Part shown: one piece after another, positions 22,907 through 35,458 of the stretch | How positions within the stretch are numbered: position 1 is the first letter of the stretch | How the letters are laid out: every line of letters begins with the position of its first letter | Assembly: GCF_019145235.1 (NCBI RefSeq) | Contig: NZ_JAHSTV010000006.1 | Coordinates: 310,001 to 374,000, forward strand | From: Pseudomonas farris | Lineage (GTDB): Bacteria; Pseudomonadota; Gammaproteobacteria; Pseudomonadales; Pseudomonadaceae | Reading direction: 5' to 3' | DNA: 64,000 bases | Translations under genes and position numbers: made by a program | Notes under the pieces: model-generated | Told to the model about the DNA's origin: nothing | The model's input: only the letters and a program-made list of their open reading frames with translations | Database searches by the model: none

Positions 22907-23041
22907 TCAAACTGCCAGACGCGCACGACCTTTGGCGCGACGACGCGACAGGACGGCACGACCGTTTTTGGTAGCCATGCGAGCACGGAAACCGTGGGTA
23001 CGAGCGCGTTTGATAGTGCTTGGTTGGAAAGTACGTTTCAT
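22907..23041 (-). CDS. rpmH: 50S ribosomal protein L34
   Basis: A 44-residue, strongly basic ribosomal protein: it starts [20 protein letters not shown] and ends with the Arg/Lys-rich tail RARLAV. The sequence is almost invariant across gamma-proteobacteria. The ribosome site AGGTAA lies upstream. It is transcribed from the well-formed promoter at 23103-23131, away from oriC. Confidence 0.98.
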   Translation of the reverse strand: MKRTFQPSTIKRARTHGFRARMATKNGRAVLSRRRAKGRARLAV

Positions 23042-23102
23042 TGTCGTGTTACCTGGTTCGTCCACAACGGGCCGGAATGGCCCCCGTTTTAAGAGACCGG
23101 GG

Positions 23103-23131
23103 ATTCTAGAGAAAGCAAGCCTCTAGGTCAA
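23103..23131 (-). promoter_or_regulatory. rpmH: sigma-70 promoter of rpmH-rnpA-yidD-yidC
   Basis: On the minus strand: -35 TTGACC (23126-23131), 17-bp spacer, -10 TAGAAT (23103-23108). The leader to rpmH is about 55-60 bases. Confidence 0.75.
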
Positions 23132-23139
23132 TTTCCAAC

Positions 23140-23545
23140 CAGCGTTTCCTTATAAATAGATCTCCAGACGATTTGCTCGCCGAAGGTCGTTAGCTAGATA
23201 TAAAAATAAAGAAGGGAATTATTTAAAGCTTTTCTGTAAAGCTTATAAAAGCTAGGGCCACGTTCATCTGTGGATAACTACCTTTAGCCCTTCTAAACCG
23301 TGATGTACAGAGAATGACAACTACGGTGGAAAACGGTGGTCAGCCTGTGCTGCGCTGTCGGATAAGCTGTGTGTGGAAAGGCTAGTTATCCACAGGCAGG
23401 TTATCCACCGAGTTTCGCCCCCACTTGTCCAGTGCCCTCATGGGCGGTTATCCACAGAGCTTATGCACATACCGTTGGTCTTCTTTTCAAGGGTTAACGC
23501 ATTGATAAATCATGCCCTGTGCGCAACCTGCATGTGGATAAGTGG
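23140..23545. other. oriC: chromosomal replication origin oriC
   Basis: This is the 567-bp rpmH-dnaA gap, the position of oriC in Pseudomonas. An AT-rich unwinding region (about 23150-23255, with TATAAAAATAAAG and AATTATTTAAAG runs) is followed by four perfect DnaA boxes: TGTGGATAA 23269-23277, TTATCCACA 23386-23394 and 23448-23456, and TGTGGATAA 23533-23541. One-mismatch boxes lie at 23401-23409 (TTATCCACC) and 23461-23469 (TTATGCACA). The outer perfect boxes point in opposite directions. Flanking genes (rpmH, dnaA) and parS sites nearby support the call. Confidence 0.93.
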
Positions 23546-23563
23546 ACGTCTGGTCGCTACAAT
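23535..23563 (+). promoter_or_regulatory. dnaA: putative dnaA promoter overlapped by a DnaA box
   Basis: -10 TACAAT (23558-23563) with a 17-bp spacer to a weak -35 TGGATA (23535-23540). The -35 lies inside the perfect DnaA box 23533-23541, the arrangement expected for DnaA autorepression. The -35 match is poor, so the promoter call is tentative. Confidence 0.5.
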
Positions 23564-23608
23564 GACCGCTTGTTTTTGCCTCACCGGCTTTCAACTTAGG
23601 GGATATCC

Positions 23609-25129
23609 GTGTCAGTGGAACTTTGGCAGCAGTGCGTAGAGCTTTTGCGCGATGAGCTGCCTGCCCAACAATTCAACACTTGGATCCGTCCACTACAGGT
23701 CGAAGCCGAAGGCGACGAGTTGCGTGTCTACGCACCGAATCGTTTTGTTCTCGACTGGGTCAACGAAAAGTACCTGGGCCGCGTCCTTGAACTGCTGGAT
23801 GAGCATGGCAATGGGCTGGCGCCTGCGCTTTCCTTATTAATAGGCAGCAAACGCAGTTCGGCGCCGCGTGCGGCACCCAATGCCCCGTTGGCCGCTGCGG
23901 CGTCCCAGGCTCAGGCTGCTCAAGCGCCTGTCAGCGTTCCGGCGCCAGCCCCGGTAGCTGCCTCGACCAAACGTGCGACCCAAAAAATAGCTGAGATCAG
24001 TGAAGAGCCGTCCCGCGACAGCTTCGATCCAATGGCCGGCGCCAGTTCGCAACAGGCCCCGGTTCGCGCCGAACAGCGTACGGTGCAGGTCGAAGGCGCG
24101 CTCAAGCACACCAGCTACCTGAACCGCACCTTTACCTTCGAAAACTTCGTAGAAGGCAAGTCCAACCAACTGGCCCGGGCTGCGGCCTGGCAGGTGGCGG
24201 ACAACCCCAAGCATGGCTACAACCCGCTCTTCCTTTATGGCGGTGTCGGCTTGGGTAAAACCCACTTGATGCACGCTGTGGGTAACCACCTATTAAAGAA
24301 GAATCCGAATGCCAAGGTTGTGTACCTGCATTCCGAGCGTTTCGTTGCGGACATGGTCAAGGCCTTGCAGCTGAATGCGATCAACGAGTTCAAGCGTTTC
24401 TACCGCTCGGTGGATGCGTTGCTGATCGATGACATTCAGTTCTTCGCCCGCAAGGAACGCTCTCAGGAAGAGTTTTTCCACACCTTCAACGCCCTGCTTG
24501 AAGGTGGCCAGCAGGTCATTCTTACCAGTGACCGCTATCCGAAAGAAATCGAAGGCCTTGAAGAACGCCTGAAGTCACGTTTCGGCTGGGGCCTGACGGT
24601 TGCCGTCGAGCCGCCGGAGCTGGAAACCCGCGTGGCGATCCTGATGAAAAAGGCCGACCAGGCCAAAGTCGATCTGCCACACGACGCAGCGTTCTTCATT
24701 GCCCAGCGTATTCGCTCCAACGTCCGTGAGCTGGAAGGCGCGCTCAAACGCGTGATCGCCCACTCGCACTTCATGGGCCGCGATATCACCATCGAGCTGA
24801 TTCGCGAATCCCTGAAAGACTTGTTGGCGCTGCAAGACAAACTGGTGTCTGTGGATAACATTCAGCGCACCGTCGCCGAGTATTACAAGATCAAGATCTC
24901 CGACTTGCTGTCCAAGCGTCGTTCACGCTCGGTAGCACGTCCGCGTCAGGTCGCCATGGCGTTGTCCAAAGAACTGACCAACCACAGCCTGCCGGAAATC
25001 GGCGATGTGTTTGGCGGCCGCGACCACACGACTGTTTTGCACGCCTGCCGCAAGATCAACGAGCTTAAGGAATCCGACGCGGACATCCGCGAGGACTATA
25101 AGAACCTGCTGCGTACACTGACTACTTGA
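23609..25129 (+). CDS. dnaA: chromosomal replication initiator protein DnaA
   Basis: A 506-residue AAA+ initiator that binds DnaA boxes and opens oriC. Domain I (1-80) starts MSVELWQQC. Domain II (about 85-165) is long and rich in Ala and Pro. Domain III has Walker [10 protein letters not shown] (about residues 211-219) and Walker B LLIDDIQF (about 271-278). Domain IV ends with the DNA-binding signature [15 protein letters not shown] (about 469-483). Start GTG 23609 has ribosome site AGGGGA (23598-23603). A perfect DnaA box lies in the coding region (24850). Confidence 0.98.
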   Translation: MSVELWQQCVELLRDELPAQQFNTWIRPLQVEAEGDELRVYAPNRFVLDWVNEKYLGRVLELLDEHGNGLAPALSLLIGSKRSSAPRAAPNAPLAAAASQAQAAQAPVSVPAPAPVAASTKRATQKIAEISEEPSRDSFDPMAGASSQQAPVRAEQRTVQVEGALKHTSYLNRTFTFENFVEGKSNQLARAAAWQVADNPKHGYNPLFLYGGVGLGKTHLMHAVGNHLLKKNPNAKVVYLHSERFVADMVKALQLNAINEFKRFYRSVDALLIDDIQFFARKERSQEEFFHTFNALLEGGQQVILTSDRYPKEIEGLEERLKSRFGWGLTVAVEPPELETRVAILMKKADQAKVDLPHDAAFFIAQRIRSNVRELEGALKRVIAHSHFMGRDITIELIRESLKDLLALQDKLVSVDNIQRTVAEYYKIKISDLLSKRRSRSVARPRQVAMALSKELTNHSLPEIGDVFGGRDHTTVLHACRKINELKESDADIREDYKNLLRTLTT

Positions 25130-25168
25130 TGAACACCAGCGCAGCTTATTAAGGCAAGGGACTAGACC

Positions 25169-26272
25169 ATGCATTTCACCATTCAACGCGAAGCCCTGTT
25201 GAAACCCCTGCAACTGGTCGCAGGCGTCGTCGAGCGCCGACAGACCTTGCCGGTGCTCTCCAACGTGCTGCTGGTTGTCGAAGGCCAGCAATTGTCGCTG
25301 ACCGGTACCGACCTGGAAGTCGAGCTGGTCGGTCGTGTGCAACTCGAAGAACCTGCGGACCCGGGCTCCATCACTGTGCCTGCGCGCAAGCTGATGGACA
25401 TCTGCAAGAGCTTGCCGAACGATGCGCTGATCGACATCAAGGTCGATGAGCAGAAACTCGTGGTGAAGGCCGGCCGTAGCCGCTTCACCCTGTCGACCCT
25501 GCCGGCTAATGACTTCCCGACAGTGGAAGAAGGCCCTGGCTCGCTGACCTGCAGCCTTGAGCAAAGCAAACTGCGTCGTTTGATCGAGCGCACCAGCTTC
25601 GCTATGGCGCAGCAGGACGTACGCTACTACCTCAATGGCATGCTGCTGGAAGTCTCGGCCGGGATCATCCGCGCCGTGGCGACTGACGGTCACCGTCTGG
25701 CCATGTGTTCGATGCAGGCCGATATCGGTCAGCCGGATCGTCATCAGGTGATCGTACCGCGCAAAGGTATTCTGGAACTGGCGCGTCTGCTGACTGAACC
25801 GGACGGCAACGTCAGCATCGTGCTGGGCCAGCACCACATTCGCGCCACCACCGGCGAGTTCACTTTCACCTCAAAACTGGTCGACGGCAAATTCCCTGAC
25901 TACGAGCGTGTTCTGCCTAAAGGCGGCGACAAGCTAGTACTCGGCGATCGCCAGGCGTTGCGTGAAGCGTTCAGCCGTACCGCGATTCTGTCCAACGAGA
26001 AATACCGTGGCATCCGTCTGCAACTGGCCAATGGTCAGCTGAAGATTCAGGCGAATAATCCGGAGCAGGAAGAAGCGGAAGAAGAAGTGGGCGTTGAGTA
26101 CAACGGCGGCTCTCTGGAAATCGGCTTCAACGTGAGCTATCTGCTCGACGTACTGGGCGTGATGACCACCGAGCAGGTTCGCTTGATCCTGTCCGACTCC
26201 AACAGCAGTGCGCTGGTGCAAGAGTCCGACAACGACGACTCGGCCTACGTTGTCATGCCGATGCGTCTGTAA
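25169..26272 (+). CDS. dnaN: DNA polymerase III sliding clamp beta
   Basis: The 367-residue sliding clamp, three copies of the clamp fold (about 1-120, 125-245, 246-367). It starts MHFTIQREALLKPL and ends with the hydrophobic-pocket tail YVVMPMRL, as in E. coli (MPMRL). Length is that of the family. It follows dnaA by 39 bases and precedes recF by 20, the conserved replication operon. Confidence 0.98.
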   Translation: MHFTIQREALLKPLQLVAGVVERRQTLPVLSNVLLVVEGQQLSLTGTDLEVELVGRVQLEEPADPGSITVPARKLMDICKSLPNDALIDIKVDEQKLVVKAGRSRFTLSTLPANDFPTVEEGPGSLTCSLEQSKLRRLIERTSFAMAQQDVRYYLNGMLLEVSAGIIRAVATDGHRLAMCSMQADIGQPDRHQVIVPRKGILELARLLTEPDGNVSIVLGQHHIRATTGEFTFTSKLVDGKFPDYERVLPKGGDKLVLGDRQALREAFSRTAILSNEKYRGIRLQLANGQLKIQANNPEQEEAEEEVGVEYNGGSLEIGFNVSYLLDVLGVMTTEQVRLILSDSNSSALVQESDNDDSAYVVMPMRL

Positions 26273-26292
26273 TCATGTTCAGCAGAACCTAG

Positions 26293-29819
<3,527 letters not shown>

Positions 29820-29840
29820 TCCGGCAGGACCGCTAAAACG

Positions 29841-29872
29841 AAAAAGGCCAACGCTTAGCGTTGGCCTTTTTT
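29841..29872. terminator. terminator after gyrB
   Basis: A 14-bp perfect stem (29841-29854 with 29858-29871), three-base loop and T-run lie 21 bases after the gyrB stop. The A-run on the other side lets it also serve the convergent response-regulator gene. Confidence 0.9.
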
Positions 29873-29891
29873 ATTGATCGTCAAAACGTCG

Positions 29892-30611
29892 TCATTCGCT
29901 AGCAGTGGCCACGCTCTCGAGCCGATACCCATACCCGTAAATCGTCAGCAGTTGCCAACCGCGATCGGCCGTCAGGCCCAGCTTGTTGCGCAGGCGATAA
30001 ATATGAGTGTCCAGCGGGCGGGAGGAGACTACTTCTTCATGGGTCCAAAAGCGTTCATACAAGTATTCACGGGACAAAGGTCGGCCCAGATTGGCGAACA
30101 GGCAACGGGCGAGACGGTATTCCCGTTCGGTCAGGCTGATGGGGGTGGCGGCGCGGGTGACGGTGAGTTCGGCGTCGTCGAATTCGAGGTCATTGAAGGT
30201 CAGTATTTCGGTGGCTGCCGCGCGTTGCAGCCCATGCCGACGAAGCACTGCGCTGACCCGAGCCATCAGCTCGTTGGGACGAAACGGTTTGCTCACGTAA
30301 TCGTCGGCCCCCGCGTTCAATGCCTGGACGATATCGCTTTCGGTATCGCGACTGGTGAGCATGATCGCGGCCGGTGGCACGTCCATGTGTTCACGGGTCC
30401 AGCGCAACAATGCCAGGCCGCTGATATCGGGCAGTTGCCAATCGAGGATCAGCAGATCGAAGGTCTCCCGCCGGAGTTGCCGTAGCAGGTCCTCTCCCCG
30501 CTCGAAGCAATGCAGCGTCCACGCCTGTTCTCCCGTGACGTGGATCTGTCGCAGTGTCTGTTCCACCCGGCGGAGTTCGGCGGGCTCGTCATCCAGTATT
30601 GCGACACGCAT
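29892..30611 (-). CDS. OmpR-family response regulator
   Basis: A 239-residue two-component regulator. The receiver domain (1-120) has the acidic pair D7 D8, the phosphorylation site Asp57 in LILDWQLPD, switch Thr/Ser in MLTSRD (about residue 86) and Lys108 in SKPF. A winged-helix DNA-binding domain follows (about 135-232, EYRLARCLFANLGRPLSREYL, DTHIYRLRNKL). The start is ATG 30611, with AAGGA about 10 bases upstream; ATG 30629 is an alternative. It is divergent from the FecR/CHASE2-kinase genes, and the kinase in that pair is the obvious partner. The targets are unknown. Confidence 0.9.
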   Translation of the reverse strand: MRVAILDDEPAELRRVEQTLRQIHVTGEQAWTLHCFERGEDLLRQLRRETFDLLILDWQLPDISGLALLRWTREHMDVPPAAIMLTSRDTESDIVQALNAGADDYVSKPFRPNELMARVSAVLRRHGLQRAAATEILTFNDLEFDDAELTVTRAATPISLTEREYRLARCLFANLGRPLSREYLYERFWTHEEVVSSRPLDTHIYRLRNKLGLTADRGWQLLTIYGYGYRLESVATASE

Positions 30612-30839
30612 GCCGAGTGTTTCCTTCATCTCGTAAGTGCAAAGTGAAAATTCCTGCGGAAGTTTAGGCTGATTGATTGAATCTGAACAATTGTGGCGAA
30701 TTGCTGCGATGTTCCCAAGTATGGCTACGCTGATGGCACTTCGCCGATAGGCTATTTTAGCCTTCGACCAATTCTGAACAAATATTGAGAATCGGCTCGC
30801 AAGGTCACTTATGCCGGTAGATTCGTTGTCGCTGAGCGG

Positions 30840-30980
30840 CACAGGGGCATTGGGATGTGCTCCGACGCAGGGAGCGTCAAGCCAACCTGGCAAGACCGTC
30901 GATTGCCGGTTTTCGGCGGTCTCCAGTTCAGGGGAAACACACGGAGTGCCTGCTCGGCTCCGACACAGGGATGTGTCATC
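30840..30980 (+). ncRNA. candidate structured leader or sRNA with GGA-loop hairpins (Rsm-type)
   Basis: This lies in the 476-bp gap 30612-31087 upstream of the FecR-domain gene. Hairpin 1 is GACGC/GCGTC around loop AGGGA (30864-30878). Hairpin 2 has arms AGACCG/CGGTCT (30893-30922). Hairpin 4 is GACACA/TGTGTC around loop GGGA (30962-30977), and its centre ACAGGGATGT matches the RsmA/CsrA consensus ACARGGAUGU. Other GGA triplets lie at 30853, 30932 and 30943. Hairpins 1 and 4 share the frame TCCGACNCAGGGA, as if duplicated. I see no rho-independent terminator, so a 5' leader is more likely than a free sRNA. A weak promoter (TTGAGA 30785, TTATGC 30809) precedes it. The rest of the gap shows no gene. 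Confidence 0.4.
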
Positions 30981-31087
30981 TCATGTCCTTTGCTCCCATG
31001 GCTATCTGCCAGAGCGTCCGGTCAGGTATCGTGCGTCAGCGCGTGCGTTTCCTCGGCATGATTTCTACAAGAGCATAAAAGCAATCC

Positions 31088-32083
31088 ATGAACCCCATGA
31101 CCTTATTGCTCCCACGCCGTTCTGGCGTCTGTCTTTTACTGATTGCTGGCCTGATGGGATTGTTCACCCAGAGTGCATCAGCGGCTGTCGCCTCGGCAAA
31201 ACGCCTGTCTTATATCGATGAAAACCAACAATGCCGTGGTCAACCGCTGCCGGCGACTGTCGAGCATCTGACCGGCGAAGCCTGGAAGCTGGACGCCAAA
31301 GGCAAGCAGACGCCACTGCAGGAAGGTATGTCGATTGACGAACAGGAAGGCGTCAAGACCTCGCCCTCGGCGTTTGTCAGCCTGTCCCTGGGTGATGGCT
31401 CGCGGGTGGTGTTGCCCTCCAGTTCCCATATCACCTTGCACCTCAATGAAGAACATTCGATCCCTCAGGTCATTCTTGAGCAGGGGCAAGTTGAGTCGTA
31501 TGTGATCAAACGTGCCAGCGACCATGATCGCTTTCAGATCGTCACGCCGGTCGGTGTACTGGGCGTACGGGGCACGCACTTTCGGGTGCGCAACGATGAC
31601 GGTGGCGAGGCGCTGCTGGAAGTGTTGAACGGGCAAGTAACGGTCGATCGTGACGAGCAAACGTCGGGCTCCCGCCCTGCCCGGTCGGCTGCCAAACGGA
31701 CTCAGAGCTCTGAAGCTGACGAGGTCCAGGTTATGGCCCGTCAAGGTTTGCGTATTCAGAAACAAGGCACGTTGACGCCAATCGACTTGTTACCTGCCCC
31801 ACGTTTGTTGGGGCAAGCCGGTCAGACGGGTAATGTGCCTGTCTGGCAATTGATCATGAAACCCATCGAAGGGGCCACGCGTTATCGGGCGCAAGTGGCT
31901 ACCGACGCAGCCTTTCTGGACATCAAGCAAGAGCAGTTTTCTAGCACGCCAGAGGTCAACTTCAGCGGGCTGAAAGCGTTTTTCTACCATGTTCGCCTAT
32001 CGGCCTATGATGCTCAGGGGCTAGAGGGAGAGACCGGGGTGTATGACATTTTCTATTACCCCAGGACTACCCGTGTCCAATAG
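31088..32083 (+). CDS. FecR-domain-containing exported protein
   Basis: A 331-residue protein with a Sec signal peptide (basic n-region after M-N-P-M, hydrophobic core to about residue 26, cleavage near S-A-S-A, about residue 31). A FecR domain follows (about 75-165), with the typical ...VSLSLGDGSRVVLPSSSHI... and GVLGVRGTHFRV segments. The C-terminal ~100 residues look like a beta domain. FecR domains occur in anti-sigma regulators and, as here, in secreted proteins encoded beside CHASE2 receptors. Its job is unknown; a role in feeding a periplasmic signal to the kinase encoded 19 bases downstream is an inference. No LysM domain is visible at the N-terminus. Confidence 0.82.
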   Translation: MNPMTLLLPRRSGVCLLLIAGLMGLFTQSASAAVASAKRLSYIDENQQCRGQPLPATVEHLTGEAWKLDAKGKQTPLQEGMSIDEQEGVKTSPSAFVSLSLGDGSRVVLPSSSHITLHLNEEHSIPQVILEQGQVESYVIKRASDHDRFQIVTPVGVLGVRGTHFRVRNDDGGEALLEVLNGQVTVDRDEQTSGSRPARSAAKRTQSSEADEVQVMARQGLRIQKQGTLTPIDLLPAPRLLGQAGQTGNVPVWQLIMKPIEGATRYRAQVATDAAFLDIKQEQFSSTPEVNFSGLKAFFYHVRLSAYDAQGLEGETGVYDIFYYPRTTRVQ

Positions 32084-32101
32084 CGCCCTGGCCAACGACC
32101 G

Positions 32102-34414
32102 ATGAAGAGACGGCCAAGGAAGGATGACCGCGAGCCGACCCAGGCCCAGCGGTTGTTTCAGCGGATGGTCCGCGAGTGGCTGTGGGTTTGTCTGATCCTG
32201 TTGCCGCTGACGGCGATGCTGTCCATGACTCAGGGTCTGGCCCTGAGCAATCTGCTGTATGACAACCTGCGCCGGCTGAGCCCTCTGCCGGTGGACCCAC
32301 GAATACTCATCGTCACGATCGATGACTACAGCTTGCAGCAGCTTGGCCAATGGCCGTGGTCGCGGGCCATGCACGCGCAACTGCTTGATCGGCTCAGCGC
32401 CGCGAACGTTAAAGGCGTTCTGTTCGACGTTATTTTCAGCGAGCCCGATAGCCATCCCGGCGACGATCGGCTTTTGGCCCAGGCAGTCTGTCGAGCCGGG
32501 AATGTTTTCGTGCCGCTGCTGCGCGAAGGCGTCGCGCGTTATGGGCAGCCCTTGGGGGAAATTGAACCGGTGGCCCAGCTGAGCCATTGCGCCAAAGGCA
32601 TCGGGCACATCAATGCCGAAGCGGATGCCGACGGAATTGTGCGCAGCGTGTATTTAAGCGAAGGACCGGCGCAAAACCCCCGCCCGCAACTGGCCTGGCT
32701 GCTGTACGAAGAAACCCTTGCCGATAAGGGAAATGTACCGATGCCCGGTACCCCGGCCCTGACATCGGCGCAAGGCTGGCAGCGAGCCCACGAAATACGG
32801 ATTCCTTTCATCCATTCCGACGCGGGCTTTCCCACTGTGCCCTACGTCAGCGTATTGCGCGGCGAAGTTCCGCCCGAGTTACTGCGCGATCGCTTGATCC
32901 TGATCGGTTCGACTGCTCCAGGCCTGGGCGACCGCTACGTGACACCGCAATCGGCCAGCGTCGGCACCACACCGGGTATCGAGATCCAGGCGAATATCCT
33001 CAACGGGCTGCTGCAACAGCGCAACATCGTGGTTCTCGATCAGCGCTTGGCGGCGTTGTTATCGGTGATGATTGTCGGTGAGTTGCTGGGCCTGCTGTTG
33101 GTACGTCCGCGTCGCGCCCTATGGCTGACTCTGGGCGCAATGGCGGCCGCTCTGCTGGGTTCTGGTGTACTGATGCGGCTTGGCTGGTGGTGGTCACCGG
33201 CCGCGAGCCTGCTGGGTATGATGCTGGGCTATCTGATCTGGAATTGGCGAAGGCTGAACGCGGTGCTCGCCTATTTCGGCTGGGAACTGGCGCGCCTGGA
33301 CAGCGAGCCAAAAGTCTTTCCCGAACGTCGTCGCACCCAAGCCCCGGCCGGTGATGTGCTGCAAGGGCAAATCGTCGCGCTGGAGCAGGCCATGAGCCGG
33401 ACCCGCGACACCCGACGTTTCATTGCCGATGGGCTTGAATACCTGCCGGTGGCGACGCTGATCAGCGATCCGCAAGGGCGCATTCTGCTGGCCAACCGCA
33501 AGGCTCGAGAGGTGTTTGGTCGTGGCTTGGTGGGCGAGGACATGCTCGAGCAACTGAGCGATCTGGGTTACCCGGTGCCGTCCAACGGAATGCCGTCTGC
33601 GTTGTCGACCCTGGAGCCGCTGGAGTTTCGTGACACCCAGGCACGCAGCCTGCGTCTGGACCTGGCACCGTTGTTACCAGCCGAGGGCGACTCCGTGATT
33701 GGCTGGCTACTGAGCCTCACCGACTTGAGCGTCGAGCGGGACGCTGAAGAACAGCGAGCCGTGTTGCTGCGCTTTTTGTCTCATGACCTCAGAGCTCCCC
33801 ACTCGGCGATACTCGCCTTGCTCGACGTTCAGCGGCATCAGGTGTCCGGCGACACTCAAGTGTTCAGCCAGATCGAGTTACAAGTGCGCAAAGCGCTGAA
33901 CCTGACCGAGGCTTTTGTGCAGTTGGCAAAAGCCGAGTCCGAGGCCTATCAGTTTCAGCCGAGTATGTTCGCGATGTTGTTACTCGATACCTTCGACCAG
34001 GCCTCGAGCATCGCTCATCTGAAGAACATTCAGTTGCTGCATGACCTCGACGAAGACGCTGAAGTGTTGGTCCTGGCCGATCAATCGCTACTGACACGGG
34101 CACTGTTCAACCTGCTGGAAAACGCCATCAAGTACAGTCCGGCGGGGTCGCGGATCTCAGTGCGGGTGAGTTGTGCCGAGGGCTGGCTGCTGTGCGAAAT
34201 CGCCGATCAAGGCCGAGGGATTGCTGTCGATGAACTTCCCGAGTTGTTCAGTCAGTATCGGCGTTTTACCTCGGCTCATGGCAGCGACGGCTTGGGACTG
34301 GGTTTGTCCATGGTCAAGGCCGTGGTGGATCGTCATGGTGGGAGGATTTCCTGTCATAGCGTGGTGGGGCAAGGCACGACGTTCAGTGTCCAGTTACCGC
34401 TATTGAGCGAGTGA
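32102..34414 (+). CDS. CHASE2-domain sensor histidine kinase
   Basis: A 770-residue hybrid of extracytoplasmic sensor and kinase. It has one N-terminal membrane helix (about 20-42), a periplasmic CHASE2 domain (about 50-300, DDYSLQQLGQWPW early) and three closely spaced membrane helices (about 310-385). A PAS-like linker (about 430-530) is followed by HisKA with the phosphoacceptor His561 in FLSHDLRAP. The HATPase has N box NLLENAIKYS (about 672), G1 DQGRGI and G2 GLGLGLSMVKAVV. The partner regulator is divergently encoded at 29892-30611. The signal is not known. Confidence 0.88.
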   Translation: MKRRPRKDDREPTQAQRLFQRMVREWLWVCLILLPLTAMLSMTQGLALSNLLYDNLRRLSPLPVDPRILIVTIDDYSLQQLGQWPWSRAMHAQLLDRLSAANVKGVLFDVIFSEPDSHPGDDRLLAQAVCRAGNVFVPLLREGVARYGQPLGEIEPVAQLSHCAKGIGHINAEADADGIVRSVYLSEGPAQNPRPQLAWLLYEETLADKGNVPMPGTPALTSAQGWQRAHEIRIPFIHSDAGFPTVPYVSVLRGEVPPELLRDRLILIGSTAPGLGDRYVTPQSASVGTTPGIEIQANILNGLLQQRNIVVLDQRLAALLSVMIVGELLGLLLVRPRRALWLTLGAMAAALLGSGVLMRLGWWWSPAASLLGMMLGYLIWNWRRLNAVLAYFGWELARLDSEPKVFPERRRTQAPAGDVLQGQIVALEQAMSRTRDTRRFIADGLEYLPVATLISDPQGRILLANRKAREVFGRGLVGEDMLEQLSDLGYPVPSNGMPSALSTLEPLEFRDTQARSLRLDLAPLLPAEGDSVIGWLLSLTDLSVERDAEEQRAVLLRFLSHDLRAPHSAILALLDVQRHQVSGDTQVFSQIELQVRKALNLTEAFVQLAKAESEAYQFQPSMFAMLLLDTFDQASSIAHLKNIQLLHDLDEDAEVLVLADQSLLTRALFNLLENAIKYSPAGSRISVRVSCAEGWLLCEIADQGRGIAVDELPELFSQYRRFTSAHGSDGLGLGLSMVKAVVDRHGGRISCHSVVGQGTTFSVQLPLLSE

Positions 34415-34438
34415 GCCAGACGCTTTCAACGGGCATAA

Positions 34439-34466
34439 AAAAAACCGGCTATATCAGCCGGTTTTT
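34439..34466 (+). terminator. terminator after the CHASE2 kinase
   Basis: A ten-plus-bp stem (arms AAAACCGGCT/AGCCGGTTTT) with a five-base loop is followed by a T-run. The 182-bp gap beyond it (34467-34596) is AT-rich and holds a perfect DnaA box (34583-34591) but no gene. Confidence 0.88.
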
Positions 34467-34596
34467 TACGTCCGAAATAAACTTATGCACCTTTTCCGAC
34501 GTTTTATTTGCTTAAGAAATATGTATGTAAATCATAAACTTAAAAACTAAAAACGACGTTTTTCAACAAAACGGTACACAGGTTATCCACAGAATC

Positions 34597-35376
34597 TCAG
34601 ACAGTCATTTGATCAGTAGCGTTGGGTGCCGCCGGGGCTGCTGGCAGCGAACCCATCTGGCGTTGCATCTGTTCGTTCCAGGCCTGCACTCGGTCATTCA
34701 AGTCGGCAATGGCTCGCGGCCCGCTACCCTCGGCGTACATCGGTGCGCCAATGATCACGGTGATCACGCCCTGCTTCTTTGCCCAACCGGTTTTTGGCCA
34801 AAACTTGCCGGCATTGTGCGCAATCGGCAGTACCGGTAATAACGCATTGACGGCCAACGCGGTGCCACCGCGGGAGAACTTGCCGATGGTGCCGTAAGGA
34901 ACGCGAGTCCCTTCAGGGAAGATCAGTACCCAGACATTGTCCTTGAGCAGCTCATCGCCCTTCTTTGCCACATGCTTGAGCGCAGCTTTCGGGTTGCCAC
35001 GGTCGATGGCGATCGGTCGCAGCATGGCCATGGCCCAGCCGAAGAACGGAACGTAGAGCAGTTCGCGCTTGAGCACCTGGCTTAGAGGCTCGAAATACGC
35101 CGAGAGAAAGAATGTTTCCCAAGTGCTCTGGTGGTTCGACTGAATCACGCAGGGCTGGTCAGGCACGTTCTCGGCACCCTTCACTTCGTAACGGATACCC
35201 AGAAAGACTTTGCTCAGCCATAAAGCGCAGCGGCACCAGTACACGTTGATAAAGCGATAGCGCGCCTTGAATGGCAGAAACGGCGCGATAAAAAAGCTCA
35301 GGGTGCACCAGAGCAAAGAGCTGGTGCCCAGCAGCAGGTAAAAGAGAAAAGTTCTGATGGCCTGCAGTATCGACAT
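34597..35376 (-). CDS. 1-acyl-sn-glycerol-3-phosphate acyltransferase (PlsC/LptA type)
   Basis: A 259-residue inner-membrane acyltransferase. An N-terminal hydrophobic region (about 8-35) anchors it. Motif I is NHQSTWE (about residues 86-92), an HX4E variant of HX4D. Motif III is FPEGTRVPYG (about 160-169), and a C-terminal tail is rich in Ala/Pro. The start is placed at ATG 35376 (MSILQAIRTFLFYLL); an upstream ATG at 35400 is possible. It ends the glyQ-glyS-gmhB-plsC operon, a block that follows gyrB directly in many pseudomonads but here is separated by the signalling module. Confidence 0.9.
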   Translation of the reverse strand: MSILQAIRTFLFYLLLGTSSLLWCTLSFFIAPFLPFKARYRFINVYWCRCALWLSKVFLGIRYEVKGAENVPDQPCVIQSNHQSTWETFFLSAYFEPLSQVLKRELLYVPFFGWAMAMLRPIAIDRGNPKAALKHVAKKGDELLKDNVWVLIFPEGTRVPYGTIGKFSRGGTALAVNALLPVLPIAHNAGKFWPKTGWAKKQGVITVIIGAPMYAEGSGPRAIADLNDRVQAWNEQMQRQMGSLPAAPAAPNATDQMTV

Positions 35377-35458
35377 GGCGACATTTACCGTTGCGGGCAT
35401 TGCCCGCCTATTCAAGCGCACTCCCGATCAGTCCTTGGCCAGGATGTTCAGAAGAGCC

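Noticed and set aside
30811..31221. Short open frames in the leader of the FecR-domain gene
   Set aside because: They overlap each other and the FecR start, lack good ribosome sites and show no family; the hairpin reading explains the DNA better.
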